NCBI RefSeq assembly: GCF_003050965.1
Contig: NZ_QAOU01000001.1
Span: 186,001-250,000 of the forward strand
DNA length: 64,000 nt
Source: Nitrosospira sp. Nsp2
GTDB lineage: Bacteria; Pseudomonadota; Gammaproteobacteria; Burkholderiales; Nitrosomonadaceae
Direction: 5' to 3'
Positions 1-8,815 of the stretch are shown one piece after another. Numbering within the stretch: position 1 is the first letter of the stretch; every line of letters begins with the position of its first letter. The notes beneath the pieces are model-generated. The model made no database searches and was not told the DNA's origin. It worked only from the letters and a program-made list of their open reading frames with translations. A program made the translations under genes and the position numbers.

Positions 1-1041
1 CTAACGAAGACCATCGTTGCGCCGGGCACGCAGGGCTTTGTTTCAGGTGACGCCTCCCGCTGGGCGCCCTGGGGCGGGCTCTTGACCGCCGAAGAATCCT
101 GGGGGGGCGGTAGCACAAAGGGTCGTCTGTTTGAAGTGACCAACCCCGTGACCGCGACCGGCACGAGCGACGCGAATTTTGTAAGCCGATCCATCCTGCC
201 GCATGTATCGCATGAAGGCCTGGTTTTCGACAAGAACAACAGCCTCTACTTCATCGATGAGCTGAATGGCGGCAGTATCTACAAATACGTCTCTGCTAAT
301 CCGAATGCCACCAGCGGTAACGACTACTTTGCGGCCGGACAGACGTTCGGCATGCTGGTCAATGGCGGTGGTAATGCCAACGCTGTAGGTGCAGTCACTT
401 GGGCGCCGATAACCAATACCTCTGGCGGAGCCCTTGCCGGGGTATCCGTCATCAACGCCGACGGCAGCATTGATGGGCGGTTAACAGCCGACGCGGTGAA
501 GGGAACCGACTACCAGCGGCCCGAGGATATGGAGATCAAACCCCTGGCCAATGGGGATCAAATGATATTTGTCGCGACCACCACGACGAATGAGATCTAC
601 TCCATCAATTTGGCTTCCAACCAGGTGAACCTGTTCGCGAGTCGCGGCACGACCGATGAGGCTACGGGCGTGGCAGTCGGCACGACGCTGACCAGCCCGG
701 ATAACTTGGCAATAGATGGCGCTGGCAATATCTATATTGTCGAGGACCAGCCCGGTGGAGTCGCTGACATCTGGTTTGCCCGCGATACCGGGAACGATGG
801 CGTGGCCGACTCCTTGGGACGTTGGGCCTCCATGTCCACGATTGGGGCCGAACCCACGGGTCTTTATTTCGACAAATTCAATTCCAATGTCGCGTATGTG
901 AATGTCCAGCACCCGGATAGCCTGGCGGACAGCACCATCATGATCTCCGCCGTGCCTGAGCCGGAAACCTACGCCATGTTGGTGGCGGGTTTGGGTCTGC
1001 TGGGAGCGGTAGCGCCTCGCAGAAAGATATCCGCGAAGTAA
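1..1041 (+). CDS. PEP-CTERM secreted protein, PhoX/DUF839-like (5' truncated)
   Basis: The reading frame is open from base 1, so the N terminus lies outside the window; the TTG at 82 is probably internal. The chain is rich in short Gly/Asn/Asp segments such as HEGLVFDKNNSLYFIDE and RPEDMEI, which resemble the beta-propeller-like PhoX/DUF839 secreted proteins. The C terminus carries a PEP-CTERM sorting signal: VPEPETYAM, a hydrophobic stretch, then the basic tail APRRKISAK. This predicts export and exosortase-dependent processing at the cell surface. The catalytic metal ligands of true PhoX phosphatases cannot be confirmed from this fragment, so enzymatic function is open. A hairpin follows 20 bases after the stop. 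Confidence 0.75.
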   Translation, partial: LTKTIVAPGTQGFVSGDASRWAPWGGLLTAEESWGGGSTKGRLFEVTNPVTATGTSDANFVSRSILPHVSHEGLVFDKNNSLYFIDELNGGSIYKYVSANPNATSGNDYFAAGQTFGMLVNGGGNANAVGAVTWAPITNTSGGALAGVSVINADGSIDGRLTADAVKGTDYQRPEDMEIKPLANGDQMIFVATTTTNEIYSINLASNQVNLFASRGTTDEATGVAVGTTLTSPDNLAIDGAGNIYIVEDQPGGVADIWFARDTGNDGVADSLGRWASMSTIGAEPTGLYFDKFNSNVAYVNVQHPDSLADSTIMISAVPEPETYAMLVAGLGLLGAVAPRRKISAK

Positions 1042-1061
1042 TAAAATTAGAGGAAAACAAA

Positions 1062-1089
1062 ATGCAACGGTAGCGAGCTGCCGTTGCAT
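1062..1089. terminator. Hairpin after the PEP-CTERM gene
   Basis: Thirteen-base arms (1062-1074 and 1077-1089) pair with one G-U and a two-base spacer, giving a strong stem 20 bases after the stop at 1041. There is no T-tract, so it may be a terminator without a U-run or an mRNA-stabilising stem. Confidence 0.5.
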
Positions 1090-1109
1090 CTCAGCGGCAG
1101 GAAGGGCTG

Positions 1110-1262
1110 TCACACACCCGCCCATACCTCTTCGTCATCCTCATCTTCGTCGTCGTCTTGCTCCTTGCTTATTTTGCTCTCTTCTGCCGCTTCTACCTCC
1201 TCTTCTACCTCTCCTTCTTCCTCTTCCTCTGTTTTGCTCCACTCATCATTTGCGAAATTCAT
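1110..1262 (-). CDS. Small highly acidic protein (50 aa)
   Basis: A 50-codon minus-strand frame starts with ATG at 1262 and is preceded four bases upstream by a near-perfect ribosome site GGAGGT (1267-1272). It ends in TGA at 1110-1112. The product begins MNFANDEWSKTEEEEE and is dominated by Glu and Asp through to the end DDEEVWAGV; there is no signal peptide or membrane segment. The composition makes homology calls unreliable and no function is assigned. The clean Shine-Dalgarno site favours a real gene over a chance low-complexity frame. The opposite strand reads as a long Ser-rich frame, which is its shadow. Confidence 0.5.
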   Translation of the reverse strand: MNFANDEWSKTEEEEEGEVEEEVEAAEESKISKEQDDDEDEDDEEVWAGV

Positions 1263-1653
1263 TTTTACCTCCCCTCGGTATCCAGGCTTGCTTAGTCGAA
1301 CGCCAACCAGGAATTGTAGAAGCGTCCTATTACAATTCTGCTACACGGGTGGCCTCATCCAGAAGTATTGGGCGATCGCCTTCGTGGCTGATCTGCGCTC
1401 GCGCCCGCTGCTCTATAAGGCCTTCACCGCTCGCATCGCGAGCCCTGCTGGCCGGATGCTATCTGTGGGCGTCGCGCCGTAATGTTTTCGCTTGTGCACA
1501 AAAAAAACCACCCGAGGGTGGTTTTTAATTTGGAATGGCCGGAGCGAAGATCGCAAACTTCATCTCGCCCCGGCGTTTTCCCGGGCAGACTGGCGGCGTT
1601 ACTGTCGTAGGGAACCGTTTGGTGGATTACTCAAACCTCCAGTTCCACTTTGA
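1263..1653. other. Gene-poor stretch
   Basis: About 390 bases between the acidic small gene and the CAP-domain gene. It holds one clear hairpin terminator (1503-1526). Two overlapping plus-strand frames cross it but lack ribosome sites and family resemblance, so no gene is called. Confidence 0.4.
1503..1526. terminator. Bidirectional rho-independent terminator
   Basis: An A-run, the stem CCACC / GGTGG around a short loop, and a T-run (1522-1526) form a symmetrical intrinsic terminator. It lies about 130 bases beyond the stop of the minus-strand CAP/RTX gene, which it probably terminates. Confidence 0.75.
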
Positions 1654-3039
1654 TCAGATAACGTAGAAATCCGCGTCGCTAAGATTAATTTCAGCCGTCA
1701 GTTGGGCGAACTGCTGGGCGGCCGCGCCACCTGTGCCGTCGGCATCGTAATACAGTCCGCCGGTATCCGCGTCGTATATTATCCGATCCGTGGCGTCGTG
1801 CGCTGCAGTACCAATATGAAAGGCTGATGCACTCAGGTCACCGCTGCGCAGACTGGTAAAGATGCCGTTCTCCAGGTAGATCATGTCCTCACTGGTTGAG
1901 TAGTCCGTGATCGTATCTACCGCTCCGACGAAGGAGGCATTGAACACGAACGCATCTTGACCCGTTCCACCGGTCAAGGTGTCTGTTCCCGCGTTACCCC
2001 ACAATGTATCGTTGCCGCTGCCACCATTAATGCTGTCGTTGCCGGAATCGCCATACAGCCTGTCACGCCCGCTACCGCCGTCGAGTTTGTCGTCTCCGGC
2101 TTCACCGTAGAGCCTGTCGCTGCCCTCGAGGCCCGCGATCACGTCGTTACCGGAGGTCCCATCCAGAGTGTCGCGTCCTGCCGTACCGGAGATTGTGCTG
2201 GACCCGGGTATCGTTGGGGTTGTAGGGGTTGTAGGGGTTGTAGGGGTTGTAGGGGTTGTAGGGGTTGTAGGGGTTGTAGGGATGGTAGGGGTTGTTGGGG
2301 TCGTTGGCTCGTCGGGCGTGGTTGGTGTGCCGTTGCCGCTCCCGGCATTGACGAGATCCAGCTTTATATTCTTGCTGCCAAGACTGACCTGTTTGGTGGT
2401 GGCAACTCCGCTGCCGGAAAAATTGACCGTGTAGCTTCCGGCCGCGAGCGACAGTTCATAGCCCCCCGCGCCATTCGTGGTGGTCGTCGTGACGGCGTTG
2501 GTCGCATTGTTTTTTGCGCTGACCGTGATATTTCCCAGCCCTTCACCGATGTCGTACCGCTTGTCGCCATCCGAATCGCCAATGGCAACGCCGGTCACAA
2601 AAGAATTCGATCCGCTACGGCCGAAGTTTTGCGTAACGAACGCGGCCTCGTAGGTACGGTATTGTCCAACCTCGAACCCTACCCCTATTTCGCGGTAGCT
2701 ATCATTCAACAGGTTGGCACGATGTCCGGGCGAATTCATCAGGTTAGTGTGTAATTGCTCCACTTCATTTTGCAGGCCCGCGGGCGAACGGGTGCTCATC
2801 CAGGCGATATTTTCAGCCCAGCCGCTAGGGGAGTACCCAGCGGCCTTGATGCGGGCGCCGGGATCGGATCCGCCTGCGCCAGTGTGGGAGAACGTGTCTG
2901 TCGAGATCATCCAGGCACTATGGTTTTCAGCCGACTCATTCAGGTCACTGTCGGAAGCAAGAGGCTGCGCGCCAACTTTAGCGCGATCAGCGTTGATGAG
3001 TTCAAGCATATACTGCTCATAGGCGTTGACTTGAGACAT
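1654..3039 (-). CDS. CAP-domain protein with SdrD-like domain, PTT linker and RTX repeats
   Basis: A 461-aa secreted protein with a mosaic layout. Residues about 8-145 form a CAP (SCP/PR-1) domain, with NADRAKVG, AENHSAW and HRANLLN around the usual cavity residues. Residues about 150-225 look like a Cna-B/SdrD-type beta-sandwich (GVAIGDSDGDKRYDIGEG). A linker of about 12 Pro-Thr-Thr/Ile triplets follows, then RTX calcium-binding nonapeptides (GTSGNDVI, GEAGDDKL, GGSGNDTLWG) and a C-terminal segment typical of type I secretion substrates. No Sec signal peptide is present, consistent with ABC-type export. The start at 3039 has a CTGGAGC ribosome site. Ligand and role are unknown; CAP domains in bacteria are seen in matrix and surface proteins. 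Confidence 0.85.
   Translation of the reverse strand: MSQVNAYEQYMLELINADRAKVGAQPLASDSDLNESAENHSAWMISTDTFSHTGAGGSDPGARIKAAGYSPSGWAENIAWMSTRSPAGLQNEVEQLHTNLMNSPGHRANLLNDSYREIGVGFEVGQYRTYEAAFVTQNFGRSGSNSFVTGVAIGDSDGDKRYDIGEGLGNITVSAKNNATNAVTTTTTNGAGGYELSLAAGSYTVNFSGSGVATTKQVSLGSKNIKLDLVNAGSGNGTPTTPDEPTTPTTPTIPTTPTTPTTPTTPTTPTTPTTPTIPGSSTISGTAGRDTLDGTSGNDVIAGLEGSDRLYGEAGDDKLDGGSGRDRLYGDSGNDSINGGSGNDTLWGNAGTDTLTGGTGQDAFVFNASFVGAVDTITDYSTSEDMIYLENGIFTSLRSGDLSASAFHIGTAAHDATDRIIYDADTGGLYYDADGTGGAAAQQFAQLTAEINLSDADFYVI
2212..2313. repeat. 9-bp tandem repeat coding for PTT linker
   Basis: About ten copies of a 9-base unit (plus strand GGGGTTGTA), the central ones identical. They encode Pro-Thr-Thr triplets in the CAP/RTX protein. 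The repeat length is a multiple of three, so copy-number change alters linker length without breaking the frame. Confidence 0.9.
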
Positions 3040-3310
3040 AAGTAAAGCTCCAGTTTATTTCGACGTGCGAAGTTAAAAGGATGAGCGTTGTAGAACAAGC
3101 GCTCGTACTGCGAGGGGAAATACAGAGAAGCTGTGCACAAGCTCTAATTAAGCACAGCAGTACAATTGTACCAGAGGTTGAGGTACAGTCCACCTGGAAA
3201 AGGCCTGCAAAGAGGGTTTTTTTCGGTCTTTCATGGCTGGCGGACGTGTTATTCCCGCATTTGGAGCCAGAGCGAAGGTGGGTTTTGGGGATGGGCGGGA
3301 GGATCGGTGA

Positions 3311-3330
3311 CGGGCCGCTTATGCGGCCCG
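3311..3330. terminator. Perfect GC-rich hairpin
   Basis: Eight-base perfect arms CGGGCCGC / GCGGCCCG with a four-base loop, about 30 bases beyond the stop of the minus-strand gene at 3364. No T-run follows, so this is a probable rather than certain terminator. Confidence 0.5.
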
Positions 3331-3363
3331 TATTGTGCGATTAGGGAGGGGTTTGGCGAAGGT

Positions 3364-3684
3364 TTAGGCGGCGGCCTCATAGCCGCTATGGGGGAACGCG
3401 AGGGAGTGCGTGGTAATACCGAGAATTTTTTTGTAGTTGAGCACGGCTTTTCTGGTGTGGACGACACGAAGCGCTGTCCACCCAAAGGTCATGCCAAGCA
3501 AATACATGCCGGTGCCGGAGTACAGCAGATTTATGTCGCCGTCATGGTTCTCGACCGCATTGATTATTTTCCAAAATGCCAGGTCATCTTCCTCGTTCCA
3601 GGCTTCATCTCCTGTTGCCCTGATCTGGTCTCTTAATTCCTTTTCTTCCGCTGACAGGTCCCACGCATCATTCTCGTAAGTCAT
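3364..3684 (-). CDS. Hypothetical protein, 106 aa
   Basis: An ATG at 3684 is preceded by GGAGGT six bases upstream, a strong ribosome site. The product has an acidic N-terminal half (about residues 1-50, beginning MTYENDAWDLSAEEKE) and a more hydrophobic stretch near residues 55-75 (LYSGTGMYLLGMTFGWTAL) that could be one membrane segment, followed by a basic tail. I do not recognise the family. It stands alone between the CAP/RTX gene and putA, and a perfect hairpin follows it. The start signal is what supports it as a gene. Confidence 0.65.
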   Translation of the reverse strand: MTYENDAWDLSAEEKELRDQIRATGDEAWNEEDDLAFWKIINAVENHDGDINLLYSGTGMYLLGMTFGWTALRVVHTRKAVLNYKKILGITTHSLAFPHSGYEAAA

Positions 3685-3939
3685 TTTCTACCTCCATATT
3701 GATTGGTCACATTTTCCCTGGGTCCATGGATTCTAGAACCGGCCTGTTACCTGCCTATTACAGTTCCGCGACATCATGCGGAAAAGGAGTCCGCAGGATG
3801 CTCCTCGAGGGACTCGACACGGTGATTTATCGGGGGTGTGAAAAAAGGGCCATTAGCTGAACTAACCGGCGAGCTACGCTTTCAAACTTCGCTGATAACA
3901 CCTGCTGCCAGAGCAGCCACCCGTTCCTGATTTGCTACA

Positions 3940-6900
3940 ATGATGGTTACGCTCCAATCCGAGCCCCTTGCTCCGCAGCCGCCATTACGCGCTGCGATCA
4001 CCAATGCCTACCGGCGCGATGAGGCGCAAAGCGTGGGCGAGTTGATGACCTGGATGAAATGGCCGTGGCAGAGCCGCTGCCATGCGCAGGAGCAGGCGCG
4101 CGAGCTGATTGCCGCCGTGCGCGGAAAGCGCACACGATCTTTCGGGGTGGACGCGTTGTTGCACGAATTTTCGCTGTCCAGCCAGGAGGGTATTGCGCTC
4201 ATGTGTCTTGCGGAGGCGCTGCTTCGCATTCCGGATCGGCAAACCGCCGACGATCTGATCCGCGACAAGATCAGCAAGGGCAACTGGCGTGCGCACCTCG
4301 GGCACAGCCCCTCGCTGTTTGTGAATGCAGCGTCCTGGGGTCTGTTGATTACCGGCAGGCTGGTGTCGACGCATGGTGAGGGTGGATTGACAGCCGCGCT
4401 GACACGTCTGATCGAAAAAGGCGGGGAACCTCTGATCCGCAAGGGCGTCGACCTTGCAATGCGAATGCTGGGTCAGCAGTTTGTGGCCGGCGAGACAATC
4501 GCTGAAGCGCTCGAGCGCAGCCGCGAGCCGGAGGCGCGCGGTTTTCGCTATTCATATGACATGCTCGGTGAGGCGGCCCTGACCGCAGCGGATGCCTCCC
4601 GTTATTACGCATCCTACGAAGATGCGATTCACGCGATTGGCGAGGTCAGCGGGGGGCGGAGCATCTATACGGGACCCGGGATCTCGGTCAAGCTTTCCGC
4701 GTTGCATCCTCGCTATGTACGCGCCCAGCGTCAGCGTGTGATGGCCGAGCTTCTGCCGCGGCTGAAGTCGCTGCTGCTGCTGGCCAAGCGCTACGGCATC
4801 GGGCTGAACATCGACGCCGAGGAAGCCGACCGCCTGGACCTCTCGCTGGATTTGCTGGAAGCGCTTGCGCTTGATCCGGATCTGGCCGGATGGGATGGCA
4901 TTGGCTTTGTTGTCCAGGCGTATCAGAAGCGTTGCCCCTTCGTAATAGACTGGATAATTGACCTTGCGCGCCGCAGCGGTCACCGGATCATGGTCCGGTT
5001 GGTCAAGGGCGCATACTGGGATGCGGAAATAAAGCGCGCACAGGTCGACGGGCTTGACGGCTACCCGGTCTATACACGCAAGGTGCACACCGACGCTGCC
5101 TATCTGGTTTGTGCGCAAAGGCTGCTAGGCGCGCCGGATGCGGTGTACCCGCAATTCGCAACGCACAATGCGCATACGCTATCGGCGGTGTATCAGATGG
5201 CCCGGGACGCAGGAAACGATGACTACGAATTTCAATGCCTGCACGGCATGGGCGAGACGCTGTACGACGAGGTGATTGGCGTCGATCAACTCGCCAAGCC
5301 ATGTCGTGTCTATGCGCCCGTCGGCAGCCACAAGACACTGCTTGCCTACTTGGTGCGGCGCCTGCTTGAGAACGGCGCAAACTCGTCATTCGTAAGCCGG
5401 TTGGTGGACGAGAATGTGAGCGTGGATGAATTGGTGGCTGACCCGATCGCGCGGATCGAGCAGGAGGGTATGAGTCCCCACCCCGCCATTCCGTTGCCGC
5501 GCGACCTGTACGGGGCCGAGCGCACGAACTCTGCCGGTATTGACTTGAGCGACGAGCACGTGCTTTCCGTGCTGGCCTCGGAATTGGCAGTGGCGGAAGA
5601 AAACGAGTGGCGCGCCGCGCCAATTCTGGCTGACAACAATTGCAGCCGCTCGGAAGGCAAGCAACTGCCTGTTATCAATCCTGCAGACCACACCGACCAG
5701 GTAGGAGTGGTGATCGAGGCGACTGAAGTCGAAGTGGGGGCGGCCCTTGCGGCTGCGCAGGCGTTCGCGCCTGAGTGGGGATCAGCGCCGTTGAATTTCC
5801 GCGCGGAGCTGCTTGAGCGTGCGGCCGACCTGCTTGAGGCGCACCGCGCAGTGCTGATTGGACTGGCCGTGCGCGAGGCGGGAAAGTCCCTTTCGAATGC
5901 AGTTGCGGAGGTGCGCGAGGCGGCGGACTTCTGCCGTTATTATGCGCAGCAGATGCGCAGGCAGTTTGCGGATGTCGACCAGCCTGAGCCACTTGGGCCG
6001 GTGGCGTGCATCAGCCCGTGGAATTTTCCGCTCTCGATCTTTATAGGCGAGGTGAACGCCGCGCTTGCCGCCGGGAACACCGTGCTTGCAAAGCCGGCCG
6101 AGCAAACCCCGCTGATCGCGGCAGCGGCGGTAAGGTTACTGCATGAGGCCGGCATCCCGCGCGCGGCATTGCAATTCCTGCCCGGGGGCGGCGAGACGGT
6201 TGGCGCGCAGCTCATCGGCGACGCGCGCGTGCGCGGGGTGATCTTCACCGGCTCCACCGAGGTTGCCCAGCTTATCCATCGCGCACTCGCCAAGCGCTCG
6301 CATGGCGACGAAATTCCGCTGATCGCCGAGACCGGCGGTCAGAACGCCATGGTGGTCGATTCGTCCGCACGGCTAGAGCAGGTCGTGCAGGACGTGCTGG
6401 TGTCGGCTTTCGACAGCGCCGGGCAGCGCTGCTCGTCGTTACGCGTGCTGTGCCTGCAGGAAGACATTGCCGATAGTTTGCTGCCGATGCTGAAAGGCGG
6501 TATGCAGGAACTCACGCTTGGTGACCCGGCTCGTCTGGCGACAGACGTTGGGCCAGTGATTGACTTGCAGGCGCGGAAGACACTGCTCGCTCATATCACG
6601 GAGATGCGCGCGGCTGGCCACGAGGTATTCCAATTGCCGCTGCCGGGGAATTGTGCCAGTGGTACCTTTTTACCGCCTACTCTGATTGAGATCGCGGACA
6701 TCGGAGAACTGGAACGCGAGGTGTTCGGCCCTATCCTCCATGTGATGCGCTTCCGCCGCGAGGCGTTGGACGATCTGATGAGGCGTATCAACGCAGCGGG
6801 ATACGGACTTACGCTTGGCGTACACAGCCGGATCGACGAAACGATTGATTTTGTCGCGGCGCACGCGCATGTGGGAAATATCTACGTTAACCGCAATATG

Positions 6901-7608
6901 ATCGGCGCGGTGGTGGGCGTGCAACCCTTCGGCGGCGAGGCTAAATCCGGCACCGGGCCGAAGGCTGGCGGACCGATTTACCTGCACCGCATGTTGCGGC
7001 AAGCGCCAATATCGCTTGCCCGCATCGGCGTCAACGACCGGGGCGCGCACGAGCCACCTGTCCCATTGCAGGCGCTTTCAGGCTGGGCGCAGCAGACCGG
7101 TCGCCGGGCGCTCGCCGAGCTTTGCATCGATTACGCCAACCGTACGCCGCTGGTGAACCGTATCTCCCTGCATGGTCCGACGGGCGAGAGCAACACGCTC
7201 ACCTTCGCGCCGCGCGGCGAGGTTGCCTGTGTAGCAAACGACGAGGCCACACTGCTTCAGCAGATTGCCGCCGCGCTGGCGACAGGCAATCGCGTGCTGC
7301 TTGCAGACGGATCGGTAACAACCGCGCTATTGGATAAGCTGCCCGCCGCGGCACGCGAAGAGATTCGGATCGACCCAGACTGGACTCGGGCGTCCAGCCC
7401 CGCCGTGGCCGCCGTGCTGCACTCCGGCCGGGCGGACGAGGCGTGCCGGCTGCGAAGCGAACTCGCCGCGCGCGATGGGCAATTGGTGCCGCTGATACTA
7501 GCAGACGATGGGGGTTTCTTGCTGTATCGGTTGACGGTCGAGCGTGTGGTAACAGTGAATACGACCGCTGCCGGCGGCAATGCCGCCCTGATGATGCTCG
7601 GCGCTTAG
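3940..7608 (+). CDS. putA: Bifunctional proline dehydrogenase / P5C dehydrogenase
   Basis: This 1222-aa protein oxidises proline to glutamate in two steps. The FAD-dependent proline dehydrogenase barrel occupies about residues 70-480, with LVKGAYWDAEIKRAQ and the C-terminal barrel motif YAPVGSHKTLL. The NAD-dependent P5C dehydrogenase covers about 560-1030, with the active-site Glu797 in AETGGQN, the catalytic Cys831 in SAGQRCSS, and the aldehyde dehydrogenase motif ISPWNFPLSIF. A further 190 residues form the C-terminal domain of long PutA types. It lacks the N-terminal ribbon-helix-helix domain of trifunctional PutA repressors, so it should not autoregulate. Two tandem ATG codons (3940, 3943) can start it. 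It stands alone, convergent with the next gene. Confidence 0.95.
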   Translation: MMVTLQSEPLAPQPPLRAAITNAYRRDEAQSVGELMTWMKWPWQSRCHAQEQARELIAAVRGKRTRSFGVDALLHEFSLSSQEGIALMCLAEALLRIPDRQTADDLIRDKISKGNWRAHLGHSPSLFVNAASWGLLITGRLVSTHGEGGLTAALTRLIEKGGEPLIRKGVDLAMRMLGQQFVAGETIAEALERSREPEARGFRYSYDMLGEAALTAADASRYYASYEDAIHAIGEVSGGRSIYTGPGISVKLSALHPRYVRAQRQRVMAELLPRLKSLLLLAKRYGIGLNIDAEEADRLDLSLDLLEALALDPDLAGWDGIGFVVQAYQKRCPFVIDWIIDLARRSGHRIMVRLVKGAYWDAEIKRAQVDGLDGYPVYTRKVHTDAAYLVCAQRLLGAPDAVYPQFATHNAHTLSAVYQMARDAGNDDYEFQCLHGMGETLYDEVIGVDQLAKPCRVYAPVGSHKTLLAYLVRRLLENGANSSFVSRLVDENVSVDELVADPIARIEQEGMSPHPAIPLPRDLYGAERTNSAGIDLSDEHVLSVLASELAVAEENEWRAAPILADNNCSRSEGKQLPVINPADHTDQVGVVIEATEVEVGAALAAAQAFAPEWGSAPLNFRAELLERAADLLEAHRAVLIGLAVREAGKSLSNAVAEVREAADFCRYYAQQMRRQFADVDQPEPLGPVACISPWNFPLSIFIGEVNAALAAGNTVLAKPAEQTPLIAAAAVRLLHEAGIPRAALQFLPGGGETVGAQLIGDARVRGVIFTGSTEVAQLIHRALAKRSHGDEIPLIAETGGQNAMVVDSSARLEQVVQDVLVSAFDSAGQRCSSLRVLCLQEDIADSLLPMLKGGMQELTLGDPARLATDVGPVIDLQARKTLLAHITEMRAAGHEVFQLPLPGNCASGTFLPPTLIEIADIGELEREVFGPILHVMRFRREALDDLMRRINAAGYGLTLGVHSRIDETIDFVAAHAHVGNIYVNRNMIGAVVGVQPFGGEAKSGTGPKAGGPIYLHRMLRQAPISLARIGVNDRGAHEPPVPLQALSGWAQQTGRRALAELCIDYANRTPLVNRISLHGPTGESNTLTFAPRGEVACVANDEATLLQQIAAALATGNRVLLADGSVTTALLDKLPAAAREEIRIDPDWTRASSPAVAAVLHSGRADEACRLRSELAARDGQLVPLILADDGGFLLYRLTVERVVTVNTTAAGGNAALMMLGA

Positions 7609-7626
7609 GGTTTTGGCGCTTCTCAG

Positions 7627-8094
7627 TCAGTCACGTTCAACATTACTGAACACCTCGTCCAACACCTCGTGAACAAACGCTTCTATGTTTTTTGCGCTTG
7701 AACCGCGCGACCCCGCCACATTCAGTATCCGGATTGAATTTGTTTGCAGAAAAGTCCTGATCCATTCGCGCCAAGAAGTACATGGATAAACGTGCAGATA
7801 AGGCCGGCTTAAATCCCGGGCGCATTCCTGCGTCCAGAGCGAGCCGCTGGTGAGCTCTGGCGTCGGGGTAATAATCAGCGTGCCATCGCTATCGCGCACG
7901 TTCCATTTGGTACGTTGTCGATAATTGCGCCCTGGGGTTTGTCGCAAGGCATATCGCTCCGGAATCTCTCCGTCTTCCGCCCGCCGCCCAGCCGGGCACC
8001 AGCCGCCATGTTCAATACCGTTATCGATGGCCCAATCAAGCGCGGCCCGGTCGGTTCCGGTTTGGCCGCCCGAGACAACTTTATGGATCGCCAT
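7627..8094 (-). CDS. Putative molybdenum cofactor carrier protein (SLOG-like)
   Basis: The N terminus VVSGGQTGTDRAALDWAID is the hallmark of the putative MoCo-carrier family (PF12694), a Rossmann-like fold related to the SLOG superfamily; GWCPAGRRAEDG follows as expected. Length, 155 aa from ATG 8094, is normal for the family. The frame also extends upstream to a TTG at 8115, but the family N terminus fits the ATG. In this family the Gly-rich loop binds a nucleotide-like ligand; the role here is inferred from the family only. It is convergent with putA, 18 bases away, and no molybdoenzyme genes lie nearby. Confidence 0.8.
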   Translation of the reverse strand: MAIHKVVSGGQTGTDRAALDWAIDNGIEHGGWCPAGRRAEDGEIPERYALRQTPGRNYRQRTKWNVRDSDGTLIITPTPELTSGSLWTQECARDLSRPYLHVYPCTSWREWIRTFLQTNSIRILNVAGSRGSSAKNIEAFVHEVLDEVFSNVERD

Positions 8095-8268
8095 AGTTAT
8101 TGAACATCCGAGCAATCCGGTTCACGGAGGTGGGGGGCGGTTGAATTAAAGCCTCAATATTGAAGGTATATGCTTTTAATCATCCTGTTAAGATGGCAAT
8201 TTGAGCTAGCGCCGCCTGATGGATAGGTTTGGCCACGCGACAGGTTTCTGGCGCTGTCTCTGCCGTTA

Positions 8269-8523
8269 TTAGGCGCCTCTGTGCCAGATCAGTTCACCGT
8301 TCTTGTAGACTTCCCTTATCCGATGGAGGGGAACCTCACGAATTGCGCCATCGGGGCCAATGTACTGAAAGAAAAAATGGTTGCCCGGAGTGAGCTGGAC
8401 CTGCTGTAACGGAAGCTGGATAATTTCCCCGCTTACGCGGTCGTAATATCCGATGAGAAAATCGCCTTCCGCAAATGTATCATCCCAGCGAATGCGATTG
8501 AGCAGTTCCTGAATGGGAATCAT
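8269..8523 (-). CDS. DUF504 domain protein
   Basis: Starting at ATG 8523 (MIPIQELLNRIRWD), with AGGAAG about five bases upstream, the 84-aa product spans a complete DUF504 domain: the RIRWD box, the central IGYYDRVSGEI and the C-terminal VPLHRIREVYKNGELIW. An upstream extension of the frame lacks similarity and is rejected. DUF504 proteins are small and uncharacterised, and are often found near RNA-processing genes. Here the gene is divergent from, and 115 bases away from, the remnant of rtcA, an RNA 3'-phosphate cyclase. That suggests a former RNA-repair locus. Confidence 0.8.
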   Translation of the reverse strand: MIPIQELLNRIRWDDTFAEGDFLIGYYDRVSGEIIQLPLQQVQLTPGNHFFFQYIGPDGAIREVPLHRIREVYKNGELIWHRGA

Positions 8524-8638
8524 GTGCTTCCTGCTGTCGTCCCTCTTTTGATCTTCGCCGTGCCCCAACTTTGATGATAGATTACATTTCCGACCGACGT
8601 GACAGACGTTATTGCGGGCTGGATTGAAAGAGGCTGGC

Positions 8639-8815
8639 ATGCATGAAATCGATGGTTCCTGCGGTGAGGGCAGCGGTCAACTGCTGCGTGCAGCGGTGGC
8701 ACTGCCGCGATCGTTGGCCGCTTCGTCCATTTGCGCAATATTCCGACTAAACGCTCCAACCCTGGTCTGGCGCCACAGCATCTCTTCGCGGATAAGGCGG
8801 TCGCTCGCTTTGCGG
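8639..8815 (+). pseudogene. rtcA: Remnant of rtcA (RNA 3'-terminal phosphate cyclase)
   Basis: From ATG 8639 the frame reads MHEIDGSCGEGSGQLLRAA, the diagnostic N terminus of RtcA (family form: EIDGS-GEGGGQ-LRTA). About 20 codons later the similarity continues in another frame (from about 8710), reading GRFVHLRNIPTKRSNPGLAP then QHL, which matches the family segment IR-IR--R--PGL--QHL. A one-base deletion therefore broke the gene. Only about 55 of some 340 codons are recognisable; the rest is gone before the next gene at 8942. A ribosome site (AAGAGG) survives upstream. RtcA converts RNA 3'-phosphate to 2',3'-cyclic phosphate, so that function is lost here. Confidence 0.8.

Noticed and set aside
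1084-1528. Two plus-strand frames, Ser-rich
   Set aside because: They are the complement of the acidic small gene and of a terminator; no ribosome site and no family.
1957-2754. Long plus-strand frames with GVV repeats
   Set aside because: Antisense shadow of the PTT and RTX repeats of the CAP-domain gene.
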